From: an uncultured Pelagibacteraceae bacterium
GTDB lineage: Bacteria; Pseudomonadota; Alphaproteobacteria; Pelagibacterales; Pelagibacteraceae
Length of the DNA: 64,000 nt
Direction: 5' to 3'
Assembly (NCBI GenBank): GCA_902629215.1
Contig: CACOQC010000001.1
Location: 62,001-126,000 of the forward strand
The translations under genes and the position numbers were made by a program. The notes beneath the pieces are model-generated. The model saw only the letters and a program-made list of their open reading frames with translations, was not told the origin of the DNA and did not search any database. The stretch's first letter is position 1, and every line of letters starts with the position of its first letter. Shown one piece after another: positions 52,231-59,543 of this stretch.

Positions 52231-52611
52231 TTATTTTGATTTTTTTTTCTTTAGACCCAATTTATCACTGTGTCTTAATCTTAAGATTACAATTGCTCCA
52301 GCAATTAAAACAATTGCTATAGCTTCGTAAACCAATGCAGTTGGATCCATTTCTTTTCCTTGTAGGATTATAAACCGCGCTAGAGCAGTAATGGCTATCA
52401 ACAATGGCAAAGTAATACTAATTGATTGTTGGTTCCAAAAAACTCTTACCATTGCTAGAACTTCTAAATATAGAAACATTAATAGCAAATCAGCTAGTGT
52501 TACTGATCGATTTTGAAACATTTTGCTCATTTCAATACCAACTGCAATTACTGTACTTATCAAAATGATAACCATCAAAACAAGTTGTAAATTTTTTGCT
52601 ATTTTTTCCAT
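52231..52611 (-). CDS. PsiE-family membrane protein
   Basis: 126-residue protein with four hydrophobic segments: LQLVLMVIILISTVIAVGIE, LADLLLMFLYLEVLAMVRVF, ITLPLLIAITALARFIILQG and ALVYEAIAIVLIAGAIVILR, ending in a lysine-rich tail. This is the phosphate-starvation-inducible PsiE pattern. Its function is not known, and no Pho box is evident upstream, because the start overlaps the preceding gene. The position before the photolyase-like gene may indicate a stress role. Confidence 0.83.
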   Translation of the reverse strand: MEKIAKNLQLVLMVIILISTVIAVGIEMSKMFQNRSVTLADLLLMFLYLEVLAMVRVFWNQQSISITLPLLIAITALARFIILQGKEMDPTALVYEAIAIVLIAGAIVILRLRHSDKLGLKKKKSK

Positions 52612-53069
52612 TATTTATCTTTACTAAATGGTAGCCATTTTTCAAATACTGATTTTGAGGAACCGTCATATGGAATTGAGTAAGAATATGGGTTTGGACT
52701 GGTTAACACCTCAATACCTTTAGAAAAAACAAATATAAATACAATTACAAAAACGAGAACCATTATTTTAAAGGGATCAAAATTTTTGGTTTTAAAAACA
52801 CTTGCAGAATTTTCTTCAGCTCTATGAAAATGTTTAAACGTCATATACACAGCAAATATAAGACCAATGTGCGCCAAAAAAAGCCCAGTCCAGCCAAACA
52901 CAAAAGTTGTATATGAAAATACGTATAAACTAAAAACAGTAGTCCAAATAAAACTTAAGACTAGCAAAATTTGTAATCTTACAGTTTTGGGAAGAGAACG
53001 TAGATCATTTTTACTATCATCAAACAAAATATTTGCAGCATCTTTCATCCAATTTTTTATTGATTCCAT
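52611..53069 (-). CDS. Three-helix membrane protein of unknown function
   Basis: 152-residue protein: an N-terminal soluble segment (residues 1-30), then hydrophobic stretches ILLVLSFIWTTVFSLYVFSY, GWTGLFLAHIGLIFAVYMTF and FKIMVLVFVIVFIFVFSKGI. I cannot name a family. It overlaps PsiE by one base and has the same strand, so the two probably form a transcript with the photolyase-like gene. The gap of 59 bases to argG upstream contains AT-rich sequence only. Confidence 0.6.
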   Translation of the reverse strand: MESIKNWMKDAANILFDDSKNDLRSLPKTVRLQILLVLSFIWTTVFSLYVFSYTTFVFGWTGLFLAHIGLIFAVYMTFKHFHRAEENSASVFKTKNFDPFKIMVLVFVIVFIFVFSKGIEVLTSPNPYSYSIPYDGSSKSVFEKWLPFSKDK

Positions 53070-53128
53070 AAAATCAAATTATGTTTTTTTAAAAAATAAA
53101 CAATCCCCAAATTGTCCTAAATAATTAG

Positions 53129-54316
53129 CTAGTTTCTTAACTTTTTTTTGTGAAAATTAATAAATTTCTCTACATTTGATTTATTGAAAGATTTATTTTC
53201 TTCAAAAGATACCTTTTTCATTGAATAAGCTTCACTATTAGTGGTTCTAGATTGAATTGTTATATTTCCTTTATAAAGTTTAAGTTTGATAGATCCGTTT
53301 ACTTTATTTTTCTTATGGTCGACAATTTTTTGAAGTTTAAATCGTTCTTTTGAATACCAATAGCCGTTATATATAAGTTCAGCATATCTTGACATTATAT
53401 TATCTTTTTTATGCATTGTTTCTTTATCTAAAGTAACAGACTCCATAGCTCTGTGAGCATGAATTAATAATGTTCCACCTGGAGTCTCATAAACACCTCT
53501 TGATTTAATTCCTAAAAATCTATTTTCAACAAGATCAACTCTACCTATCCCATTTTTTCCAGCTAACTGATTTAACTTTTCGAGTAACTTTGAAGGTCTT
53601 AATTTTTTTCCATTTATACCAATTGGATCTCCATTTTTAAAATTTATCGTAACTAAAGTTGGTTTGTTGGGAGCTTTTTCTGGTGAAATCGTTCTTTGAA
53701 AAATAAATTCTGGTGCTGAATTTTTTGGATTTTCTAAAACTTTTCCCTCTGTTGATGTATGAAATAAATTATCATCTACAGAAAAAGGTGGCGCACCTTT
53801 TTTATCTTTGGGAATTTGGATATCATGTTTTTTTGCATAACTAATTAAATCTGTTCTAGATTTAAGTTTCCAAATTCTCCAGGGTGCAATAATTTTTATT
53901 TTTGGACCAAAGTAATGATATCCAAGTTCAAATCTGACCTGATCATTTCCTTTACCAGTAGCACCATGAGAAACTGCATAAGCTTTATACTTTTTTGCAA
54001 CTTTAATTTGATCTTTCGCAATTAATGGTCTTGCGATTGAAGTCCCCAATAGATACACACCTTCGTAAATTGCATGACCACGTATCATAGGATAAACATA
54101 ATCTTTTACAAAAATATCTTTTAGGTCATTGATGATTATATTTTTTACTCCAAATTTTTTTGCATTTGAGATAATTTTTTTTCGATCAATTTTTTGACCA
54201 ATGTCAGCTGTGTAACATATTACTTCTGCATTATAATTTTCTTGTAACCATTTCAAAATAATGGACGTATCTAAACCACCTGAATAAGCTAAAACAATTC
54301 TCTTTTTTGATTCCAT
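53129..54316 (-). CDS. argG: Argininosuccinate synthase
   Basis: ATP-dependent ligation of citrulline and aspartate in arginine synthesis. The 395-residue protein begins KRIVLAYSGGLDTSIILKWL with the PP-loop, and has AVSHGATGKGNDQVRFELGY, IIAPWRIWKLKSRTDLISYA, ENRFLGIKSRGVYETPGGTL and LIYNGYWYSKER. All family motifs are intact. It follows the IalB-like gene by three bases. argH is not in the window. Confidence 0.97.
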   Translation of the reverse strand: MESKKRIVLAYSGGLDTSIILKWLQENYNAEVICYTADIGQKIDRKKIISNAKKFGVKNIIINDLKDIFVKDYVYPMIRGHAIYEGVYLLGTSIARPLIAKDQIKVAKKYKAYAVSHGATGKGNDQVRFELGYHYFGPKIKIIAPWRIWKLKSRTDLISYAKKHDIQIPKDKKGAPPFSVDDNLFHTSTEGKVLENPKNSAPEFIFQRTISPEKAPNKPTLVTINFKNGDPIGINGKKLRPSKLLEKLNQLAGKNGIGRVDLVENRFLGIKSRGVYETPGGTLLIHAHRAMESVTLDKETMHKKDNIMSRYAELIYNGYWYSKERFKLQKIVDHKKNKVNGSIKLKLYKGNITIQSRTTNSEAYSMKKVSFEENKSFNKSNVEKFINFHKKKLRN

Positions 54317-54319
54317 TAA

Positions 54320-54832
54320 TTAGCTGCAGGCTTTTTTTGCAGTGTTATAAGCTTTTGTAAATCCAAGAAGTGAATAATGATCTATAGTTTGAGAACCTTT
54401 TTCATTAAAGCCAGTTACCATGATTCTTGATCCTTTTTTCATGACCTTTACCATGATCTTTTCTTTTTTATTACTAGTCATCCAAGCAAAGCCTTGCTGT
54501 TTTATGTCAAACTTAAATTTATTATTTCCTGATGTTGCTAGTACTGAATTGTTTTTATTAAATTCGTAACCTGAGGTCGTGCTGATTTCGTTTGAAATTT
54601 TTTCACTGGGTCTAAATGTTACAAATAATCTTGCATCTCTTTTGTTTTTTTTTGGAGCTTGCAAAACCGGAATTGATTGAGCAAAACATACTTTTCCTGA
54701 AGTTTCGGAGACAACCATAACTTCCCAGTCTTTAAATTTTCCAACTTTTTTAAGATCTGAGGCAAAAGTGTTTGATAATGAAATTACCAAAATAAAAGTT
54801 GATAAGAAAAATACTTTTTTAATTATGGACAT
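54320..54832 (-). CDS. IalB-like periplasmic protein (invasion-associated locus B family)
   Basis: 170-residue exported protein. A signal peptide (KVFFLSTFILVISLSNTFA) is followed by FKDWEVMVVSETSGKVCFAQ, with the conserved cysteine and GxWxV-like strand of the IalB family, RLFVTFRPSEKISNEIS, and a C-terminal FTKAYNTAKKACS with a second cysteine. The two cysteines probably form a disulfide. The family is common in alphaproteobacteria and the role outside pathogens is unknown. It overlaps the aldo/keto reductase end by ten bases. Confidence 0.86.
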   Translation of the reverse strand: MSIIKKVFFLSTFILVISLSNTFASDLKKVGKFKDWEVMVVSETSGKVCFAQSIPVLQAPKKNKRDARLFVTFRPSEKISNEISTTSGYEFNKNNSVLATSGNNKFKFDIKQQGFAWMTSNKKEKIMVKVMKKGSRIMVTGFNEKGSQTIDHYSLLGFTKAYNTAKKACS

Positions 54833-55860
54833 GGATTTGGATAAATTTTTTGTATTTCATTAATTTCATCTAATACTTCATTTGTTAAATTCATATTTAC
54901 ACTTTCTATATCAGTTTTCAACTGATCCATTGTCGTTGCCCCAATTATTACACTTGTAATGAAAGGTTGAAGTTCACAAAATTTTAAACTCATTTGAGCA
55001 AAATTTAATTCATGTTTATTTGCTATTTCATGGTATTTCTCTATAGCTAATTGACCATTTTTTGTTTTGTATCTCGAAAATTGATCACCAAATAACTTCA
55101 TTCTAGAATTTTTTGGTAATTTACCATTTATATATTTTCCAGTTAAATATCCAAATGCCAGAGGAGAGTAGGCTAACAAACCACTTTCCTCTCTTATTGA
55201 GACTTCAGCAAGACCTATTTCATATGTCCTATTCAAAAGACTGTACGGGTTTTGAACTGACATTATACGTGGAAGATTTTTTATTTTTGAAATCTCTAAA
55301 AACTTTGAAAGCCCCCATGCTGTTTCATTAGAAAGTCCGATATATCTTATTCTTCCGCTTTTGATTAACTTATCAAGAGAATTGAGTATATCCTCAAATT
55401 TATTCCAATCATCTTCGTCTTTATGTTGATAACCAAGTCTTCCAAAAAAGTTACTTTTTCTCTCAGGCCAATGAAGTTGATAAAGATCAATATAATCAGT
55501 CTTTAATCTCTTTAAACTTCCATTAACTGCTTCATTTAAATTTTTTTCGTCATACTGATTTCCACCACCTCTAATCCAATTAAGACCAGGTCCAGCAACT
55601 TTTGTAGCAAGAATTACTTCAGATCTTTTTTTTGTTTTTTCAAACCAATTTCCAATTACTTCTTCAGTTTTCCCGTACGTGTTTTCTTTAGGGGGTATGG
55701 CATATAATTCTGCTGTATCCCAAAAATTTACACCCTGATCTAAAGCATAACTCATTTGTTCAAAACCTTCTGCTTGAGTATTCTGTTCACCCCAAGTCAT
55801 CGTACCGAGACAAATTGTACTTACATCAAGATCTGTATTTCCTAATTTTTTGTAATTCAT
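54823..55860 (-). CDS. Aldo/keto reductase (Tas-like)
   Basis: 345-residue NADPH-dependent TIM-barrel reductase. It has LGNTDLDVSTICLGTMTWGE, the catalytic tetrad parts FWDTAELYAIPP (Asp, Tyr), VILATKVAGPG (Lys) and LYQLHWPER (His), and VIIGATTMDQLKTDIES at the cofactor-binding end. Similarity to the Tas/YghZ branch is clear. The substrate is unknown. It starts about 76 bases from the divergent Bax-inhibitor gene. Confidence 0.92.
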   Translation of the reverse strand: MNYKKLGNTDLDVSTICLGTMTWGEQNTQAEGFEQMSYALDQGVNFWDTAELYAIPPKENTYGKTEEVIGNWFEKTKKRSEVILATKVAGPGLNWIRGGGNQYDEKNLNEAVNGSLKRLKTDYIDLYQLHWPERKSNFFGRLGYQHKDEDDWNKFEDILNSLDKLIKSGRIRYIGLSNETAWGLSKFLEISKIKNLPRIMSVQNPYSLLNRTYEIGLAEVSIREESGLLAYSPLAFGYLTGKYINGKLPKNSRMKLFGDQFSRYKTKNGQLAIEKYHEIANKHELNFAQMSLKFCELQPFITSVIIGATTMDQLKTDIESVNMNLTNEVLDEINEIQKIYPNPCP

Positions 55861-55901
55861 TTAGGTTTTTAGTATTATTTTAATTTATCTTTTAAGGTAT
55901 C

Positions 55902-55929
55902 TTGAATAATTAGTAAAAGATTATATATT
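55902..55929 (+). promoter_or_regulatory. Possible promoter of the Bax-inhibitor-1 gene
   Basis: TTGAAT (55902-55907) and TATATT (55924-55929) are separated by 16 bases and end seven bases before the ATG at 55937. If used, transcription would begin at or next to the start codon, giving a leaderless message. AT-rich DNA makes such matches common, so confidence is low. Confidence 0.35.
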
Positions 55930-55936
55930 TCTAGTT

Positions 55937-56698
55937 ATGGAATTTAATAAAAAAGGAATACTTGCAAGAGCAAAATCAGCTGCTCAAGAAACTGCTGTAA
56001 TGGATGAAGGCTTAAGGGCCTACATGCTTAAGGTTTATAATTACATGGCAACTGGAGTTTTGCTTACTGGGATTATTGCACTTATAACATTTAAAATGTC
56101 AGTTGTTACTGATGCTTCAGGATCAATCGTTGGGCTAACACAAATGGGTAATGCAATTTATTTATCTGGTTTAAAATGGCTTGTAATGTTAGCTCCTTTA
56201 GGAATTGTTTTTTACATGAGCTTTGGCATCAACAAAATGAGTGCATCAAAAGCTCAGACTACATTTTGGATTTTTGCTGCTTTAATGGGATTGTCTTTAT
56301 CTTCAATCCTATTAGTTTATACAGGAATGAGTGTAACTAGAGTATTCTTCATTACTTCAGCAACTTTTGGTGCGATGAGTATTTATGGTTATACAACCAA
56401 AAGAGATCTTACTAAATTTGGATCTTTTTTAATGATGGGATTGATTGGAATTATTATAGCTTCTATAGTGAATATATTTATGAAATCTTCTATGATGTAT
56501 TTTGTAATTTCAATTTTAGGTGTTTTAATATTTGTAGGTTTGACTGCCTATGACACACAAAAAATAAAAAATATGTACGTAGCTTCTGATACAGGCGAAT
56601 TAATGGGAAAAAAAGCTGTAATGGGAGCTCTAACATTGTACTTAGACTTTATAAATTTATTTATAATGCTTTTAAGACTTTTTGGTCAAAGAAGATAA
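55937..56698 (+). CDS. Bax inhibitor-1/YccA family membrane protein
   Basis: 253-residue protein with seven membrane segments. The N-terminal part is soluble (residues 1-32), and motifs LKVYNYMATGVLLTGIIALI, FGAMSIYGYTTKRDLTKFGS and GLTAYDTQKIKNMYV match the family; TAYDTQxI is its signature. In bacteria it is linked to FtsH control (YccA) or pH-dependent calcium leak (BsYetJ), but the role here is not known. It is a single-gene unit with the convergent DUF2794 gene two bases downstream. Confidence 0.93.
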   Translation: MEFNKKGILARAKSAAQETAVMDEGLRAYMLKVYNYMATGVLLTGIIALITFKMSVVTDASGSIVGLTQMGNAIYLSGLKWLVMLAPLGIVFYMSFGINKMSASKAQTTFWIFAALMGLSLSSILLVYTGMSVTRVFFITSATFGAMSIYGYTTKRDLTKFGSFLMMGLIGIIIASIVNIFMKSSMMYFVISILGVLIFVGLTAYDTQKIKNMYVASDTGELMGKKAVMGALTLYLDFINLFIMLLRLFGQRR

Positions 56699-56700
56699 TT

Positions 56701-57045
56701 TTATTTTTTAAGCTTTTTCCAATTAGTATTTTTTAACAACAAATCCAAATCAGAAGAGTTTTTTAGAATTTTTCCATTAGTATCTGTTATCAAATATTTA
56801 AGATTTTTATTTTTTGGCTTAAAATTTTTGCAGATTTTATATAGAGCATTCTCAGCTGCATTTTTAAATACACTAAAACCAACTTGTTTACTTGATATAC
56901 TTAGGCCATAATCTTTCCATGATCCTTCCGAAACCATTTTGGCATAAAGATCTAAAATTATTTTTAATTCATCTTTTTCAAAAAAATGTTTATCTTCAAT
57001 CTGTTTATTAACATTATTAATTACTAGTCTAAGATTATTATTCAT
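56701..57045 (-). CDS. DUF2794 protein
   Basis: 114-residue soluble protein recognisable as the alphaproteobacterial DUF2794 family by ELKIILDLYAKMVSEGSWKD, followed by YGLSISSKQVGFSVFKNAAE and ALYKICKN. No catalytic residue pattern is clear. It overlaps the yciB start by eight bases in antiparallel-free order (yciB first), so it is the second gene of a two-gene operon. Function is unknown. Confidence 0.82.
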   Translation of the reverse strand: MNNNLRLVINNVNKQIEDKHFFEKDELKIILDLYAKMVSEGSWKDYGLSISSKQVGFSVFKNAAENALYKICKNFKPKNKNLKYLITDTNGKILKNSSDLDLLLKNTNWKKLKK

Positions 57046-57589
57046 GTGTTTTATATTTATTAATTAAACCTATTTGAAATGCTGTAAAAATAAAAGTTAT
57101 GGGTAATAATCCCCAAACTTTAAAATTAACCCAAAATTCTTCTGATTGAGTTCGCCAAACTAATTCATTTAAAATTGCTAAAGCAAAAAAGAAATATATC
57201 CATCTTTTGTTTAATATTTCCCAACCTTCATTAGTTAGTGCAATTGATTTTCCCATTAATTTTTTTAACACTGGTTCTTGACTAAAAAATTTCCCAAAAA
57301 TTAAAGCTAAACCAAATAAAACATTAATTATTGTTGGTTTGATATAAATAAATATTGGATTATTAAAATAAATTGTCAAACCTCCAAAAAAAGTAATTAG
57401 CAAACCACCCAATAATGGAATTTTAGGTATTTTTTTTTCCAAAAACCATACTAAAGTTAATGCTAAAATTGTCGCAATTATTAAAGGTGGAATTGCAACT
57501 TTTAAATCTTTTCCACTATCGTAGTAATAGTAAAAAAAAATTATGAGGGGTCCAAAATCAGTGAGAAACTTTAAAAATGATCTATTCAC
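57038..57589 (-). CDS. YciB/IspZ inner-membrane protein (septation protein A family)
   Basis: 183-residue protein with about five membrane helices. It begins KFLTDFGPLIIFFYYYYDSG, and has KPTIINVLFGLALIFGKFFS and ALTNEGWEILNKRWIYFFFA, the diagnostic motifs of the intracellular septation protein A family (G-W-x-x-L-x-x-R-W). It is related to envelope integrity in E. coli. The message also includes DUF2794. It diverges from hspQ with an 87-base gap. Confidence 0.92.
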   Translation of the reverse strand: MNRSFLKFLTDFGPLIIFFYYYYDSGKDLKVAIPPLIIATILALTLVWFLEKKIPKIPLLGGLLITFFGGLTIYFNNPIFIYIKPTIINVLFGLALIFGKFFSQEPVLKKLMGKSIALTNEGWEILNKRWIYFFFALAILNELVWRTQSEEFWVNFKVWGLLPITFIFTAFQIGLINKYKTHE

Positions 57590-57676
57590 CTTAAGATATT
57601 AACATAAATAATATTTATACAAAAATTTAAAATTTTTATTATTGATTTTTATTTTTAAATACCCATACTAAAGTTA

Positions 57677-57997
57677 ATGGCAATTCAAAAAGCTAAATTC
57701 TCAATTGGCGACATTGTAAAACATAAACACTTTGAGTTTAGAGGTGTAATTTATGATGTTGATTTTGAATTCAATAATTCTGAAGAATGGTATCAATCTA
57801 TCCCTAAAAATGTAAGACCTAGAAAAGATCAGCCATTTTATCACTTACTAGCTGAAAATGATGAAATTACCTATGAGGCCTACGTGTCAGAACAAAACTT
57901 ATTATTTGATGACTCTGATGAACCTATAAAACACCCTCTTATTGAAGAAATATTTTCAGGAAAAAAGGGTTCGACCTATTTTAAGCAATCTAATTAA
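57677..57997 (+). CDS. hspQ: Heat-shock protein HspQ
   Basis: Small hemimethylated-DNA-binding and Lon-regulating protein. The 106-residue product has AKFSIGDIVKHKHFEFRGVI, YDVDFEFNNSEEWY and QPFYHLLAENDEITYEAYVS, which match HspQ throughout. In enterobacteria HspQ promotes Lon degradation of selected substrates. The 180 bases after it carry an unusual inverted repeat before ccmC. Confidence 0.92.
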   Translation: MAIQKAKFSIGDIVKHKHFEFRGVIYDVDFEFNNSEEWYQSIPKNVRPRKDQPFYHLLAENDEITYEAYVSEQNLLFDDSDEPIKHPLIEEIFSGKKGSTYFKQSN

Positions 57998-58062
57998 AAA
58001 ATCACTTTTTAAACACATTTGGTTCAAATCTTAGACACACCTAAATGATACTTTTATGAATA

Positions 58063-58122
58063 CTGATCAAGGATGTAAAAAATTTACCCTTCGTTATTAT
58101 CTCCCTCTGCATTCTTGATCAG
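58063..58122. repeat. Long inverted repeat / possible structured RNA between hspQ and ccmC
   Basis: CTGATCAAGGATG (58063-58075) and CATTCTTGATCAG (58110-58122) are complementary at 12 of 13 positions and the pairing can extend by two bases inward. Between the arms lie 34 bases including a potential GTAAA/TTTAC mini-hairpin and the C-rich stretch CCCTTC...CTCCCTC. The block has more GC than its flanks. I recognise no Rfam class. It might be a small RNA, a leader or an extended terminator. Confidence 0.5.
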
Positions 58123-58177
58123 CTAATTTTTCATATTAAATTTCTATAAATTATAATTAATATATAGATAATATTTT

Positions 58178-58885
58178 ATGTATAAATTTTTTGAACCTAA
58201 TAAAATTTTTTCAATCACTTCAAGAGCGCCGAAGTATGTATTAATTTTATTTGTTATTGTTCTAACTATAGGTTTGATTGAATCACTTATACTATCACCC
58301 GAGGATTATAAACAGGGTCATTCAGTTAGGATTATGTATGTTCATGTACCAGCTGCATGGACTACACTTGGAATTTTTTCAACTATTACTTTGCTATCAA
58401 TTTTTGGGTATATTTTTAAATTAAAAAATTTTTTTTTAATTTCCAAAAGTTTAGCACCCTCAGGATTTATTTTTAATTTAATTGCATTAGTAACAGGCTC
58501 TCTTTGGGGAAAACCAACCTGGGGAACCTGGTGGGCTTGGGATGCTAGAATAACTTCTATGTTAATTTTAGCATTATTTTATTTAATTTATCTTCTTGCT
58601 TGGAGAATTTATGAAAATAAAGAACAAGTTTATAAAATAACTTCCATTATAACAATTTTTGGTATTATAAATGTTCCAATAATAAAATACTCTGTTGATT
58701 GGTGGAACACTCTTCACCAGCCAGCTTCAATTAACATTTTGTCAAAATCATCAATACATTCATCAATGTTATTTCCATTAATCATAATGACTGCGGCATT
58801 TGCACTATTTTCGTTGTTAATTTTTTTGATGAAATATAATACAGAACTGATAAAAATTAAAAATAAAGGCTTAGATAGACTATGA
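58178..58885 (+). CDS. ccmC: Cytochrome c maturation protein CcmC (heme exporter subunit)
   Basis: Membrane protein that loads heme onto CcmE in system I cytochrome c maturation. The 235-residue protein has six membrane helices, the tryptophan-rich motif WGTWWAWDARITSMLIL flanked by GSLWGKPTW, and conserved histidines in YVHVPAAW and VDWWNTLHQPASI. These are the heme-handling residues of the family. It begins the ccmCDEFGH run. ccmA and ccmB must be elsewhere if present. Confidence 0.96.
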   Translation: MYKFFEPNKIFSITSRAPKYVLILFVIVLTIGLIESLILSPEDYKQGHSVRIMYVHVPAAWTTLGIFSTITLLSIFGYIFKLKNFFLISKSLAPSGFIFNLIALVTGSLWGKPTWGTWWAWDARITSMLILALFYLIYLLAWRIYENKEQVYKITSIITIFGIINVPIIKYSVDWWNTLHQPASINILSKSSIHSSMLFPLIIMTAAFALFSLLIFLMKYNTELIKIKNKGLDRL

Positions 58886-59109
58886 TTAACGAAATATTAT
58901 TAATGAATGGATACGGACTTTATGTTTGGTCTGCTTTTGCATTTACTCTTTTATGTTTTACATCACTTTATGTAGTAATAAAAATACAGTACACAAAAGA
59001 GAAAAATAAATTTATTGCAAAGTTTGGAACTTTAAATTCGGAGAAAGCATCATTTGCTAAATCTCAAGGTACTATTAAAGAGATACTATCTAATACTTCA
59101 AATATTTAA
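58882..59109 (+). CDS. ccmD: Heme exporter protein CcmD
   Basis: Small single-helix protein that releases holo-CcmE from CcmABC. The 75-residue product has MNGYGLYVWSAFAFTLLCFT, matching the CcmD pattern of an aromatic-rich start and one membrane helix, followed by a basic tail (KEKNKFIAKFG). The ATG at 58882 overlaps the ccmC stop by four bases; an in-frame ATG at 58903 would give the usual CcmD start. It lies between ccmC and ccmE as in most operons. Confidence 0.86.
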   Translation: MINEILLMNGYGLYVWSAFAFTLLCFTSLYVVIKIQYTKEKNKFIAKFGTLNSEKASFAKSQGTIKEILSNTSNI

Positions 59110-59120
59110 TCTTTTAAACC

Positions 59121-59540
59121 ATGTATGGTAGAAAAGTTAAATTAAGATTTTTTTTTATTGTTTTAATTTTAACTATTTTAGCATTATCTATTTATCTTGT
59201 TTTAAAATCACTTGAAGAGAATGTTGTATATTTTCAATCACCATCAGAAATTAAAAATATTGCTGAATTTAAGGAAACAAAAATAAGAATAGGTGGCATG
59301 GTTAAAAAAGATTCAGTATCAATTAATATGAATGAGATTAATTTTATAATAACAGACTTTAAAAATGAAATTAATGTAATTTATTCTGGAGCAGTCCCAA
59401 ATCTTTTTGAGGAAGGAAAAGGTGTTGTAGCTGAAGGATTTTTGAAAGACAGAAATTTCTTTATGGCGTCTAAGATTTTAGCAAAACATGATGAAAACTA
59501 TATGCCTCCTGAAGTAAAAGCTGCCTTAGAGGAGAAATAA
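59121..59540 (+). CDS. ccmE: Heme chaperone CcmE
   Basis: Membrane-anchored periplasmic heme chaperone. The 139-residue product has an N-terminal helix ([19 protein letters not shown]), a beta-barrel OB domain with YFQSPSEI and [12 protein letters not shown], and the heme-attachment motif [12 protein letters not shown] with His123 and Tyr127. The HxxxY form is the common alphaproteobacterial type. It follows ccmD and precedes ccmF by three bases. Confidence 0.96.
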   Translation: MYGRKVKLRFFFIVLILTILALSIYLVLKSLEENVVYFQSPSEIKNIAEFKETKIRIGGMVKKDSVSINMNEINFIITDFKNEINVIYSGAVPNLFEEGKGVVAEGFLKDRNFFMASKILAKHDENYMPPEVKAALEEK

Positions 59541-59543
59541 ATT

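Noticed and set aside
58056-58122. SAM-type riboswitch, 4.5S RNA or tmRNA as identity of the stem element
   Set aside because: Signature sequences of these RNAs (for example the GGAAGCAGCC of SRP RNA) are absent, and the downstream ccm genes do not fit a SAM switch.
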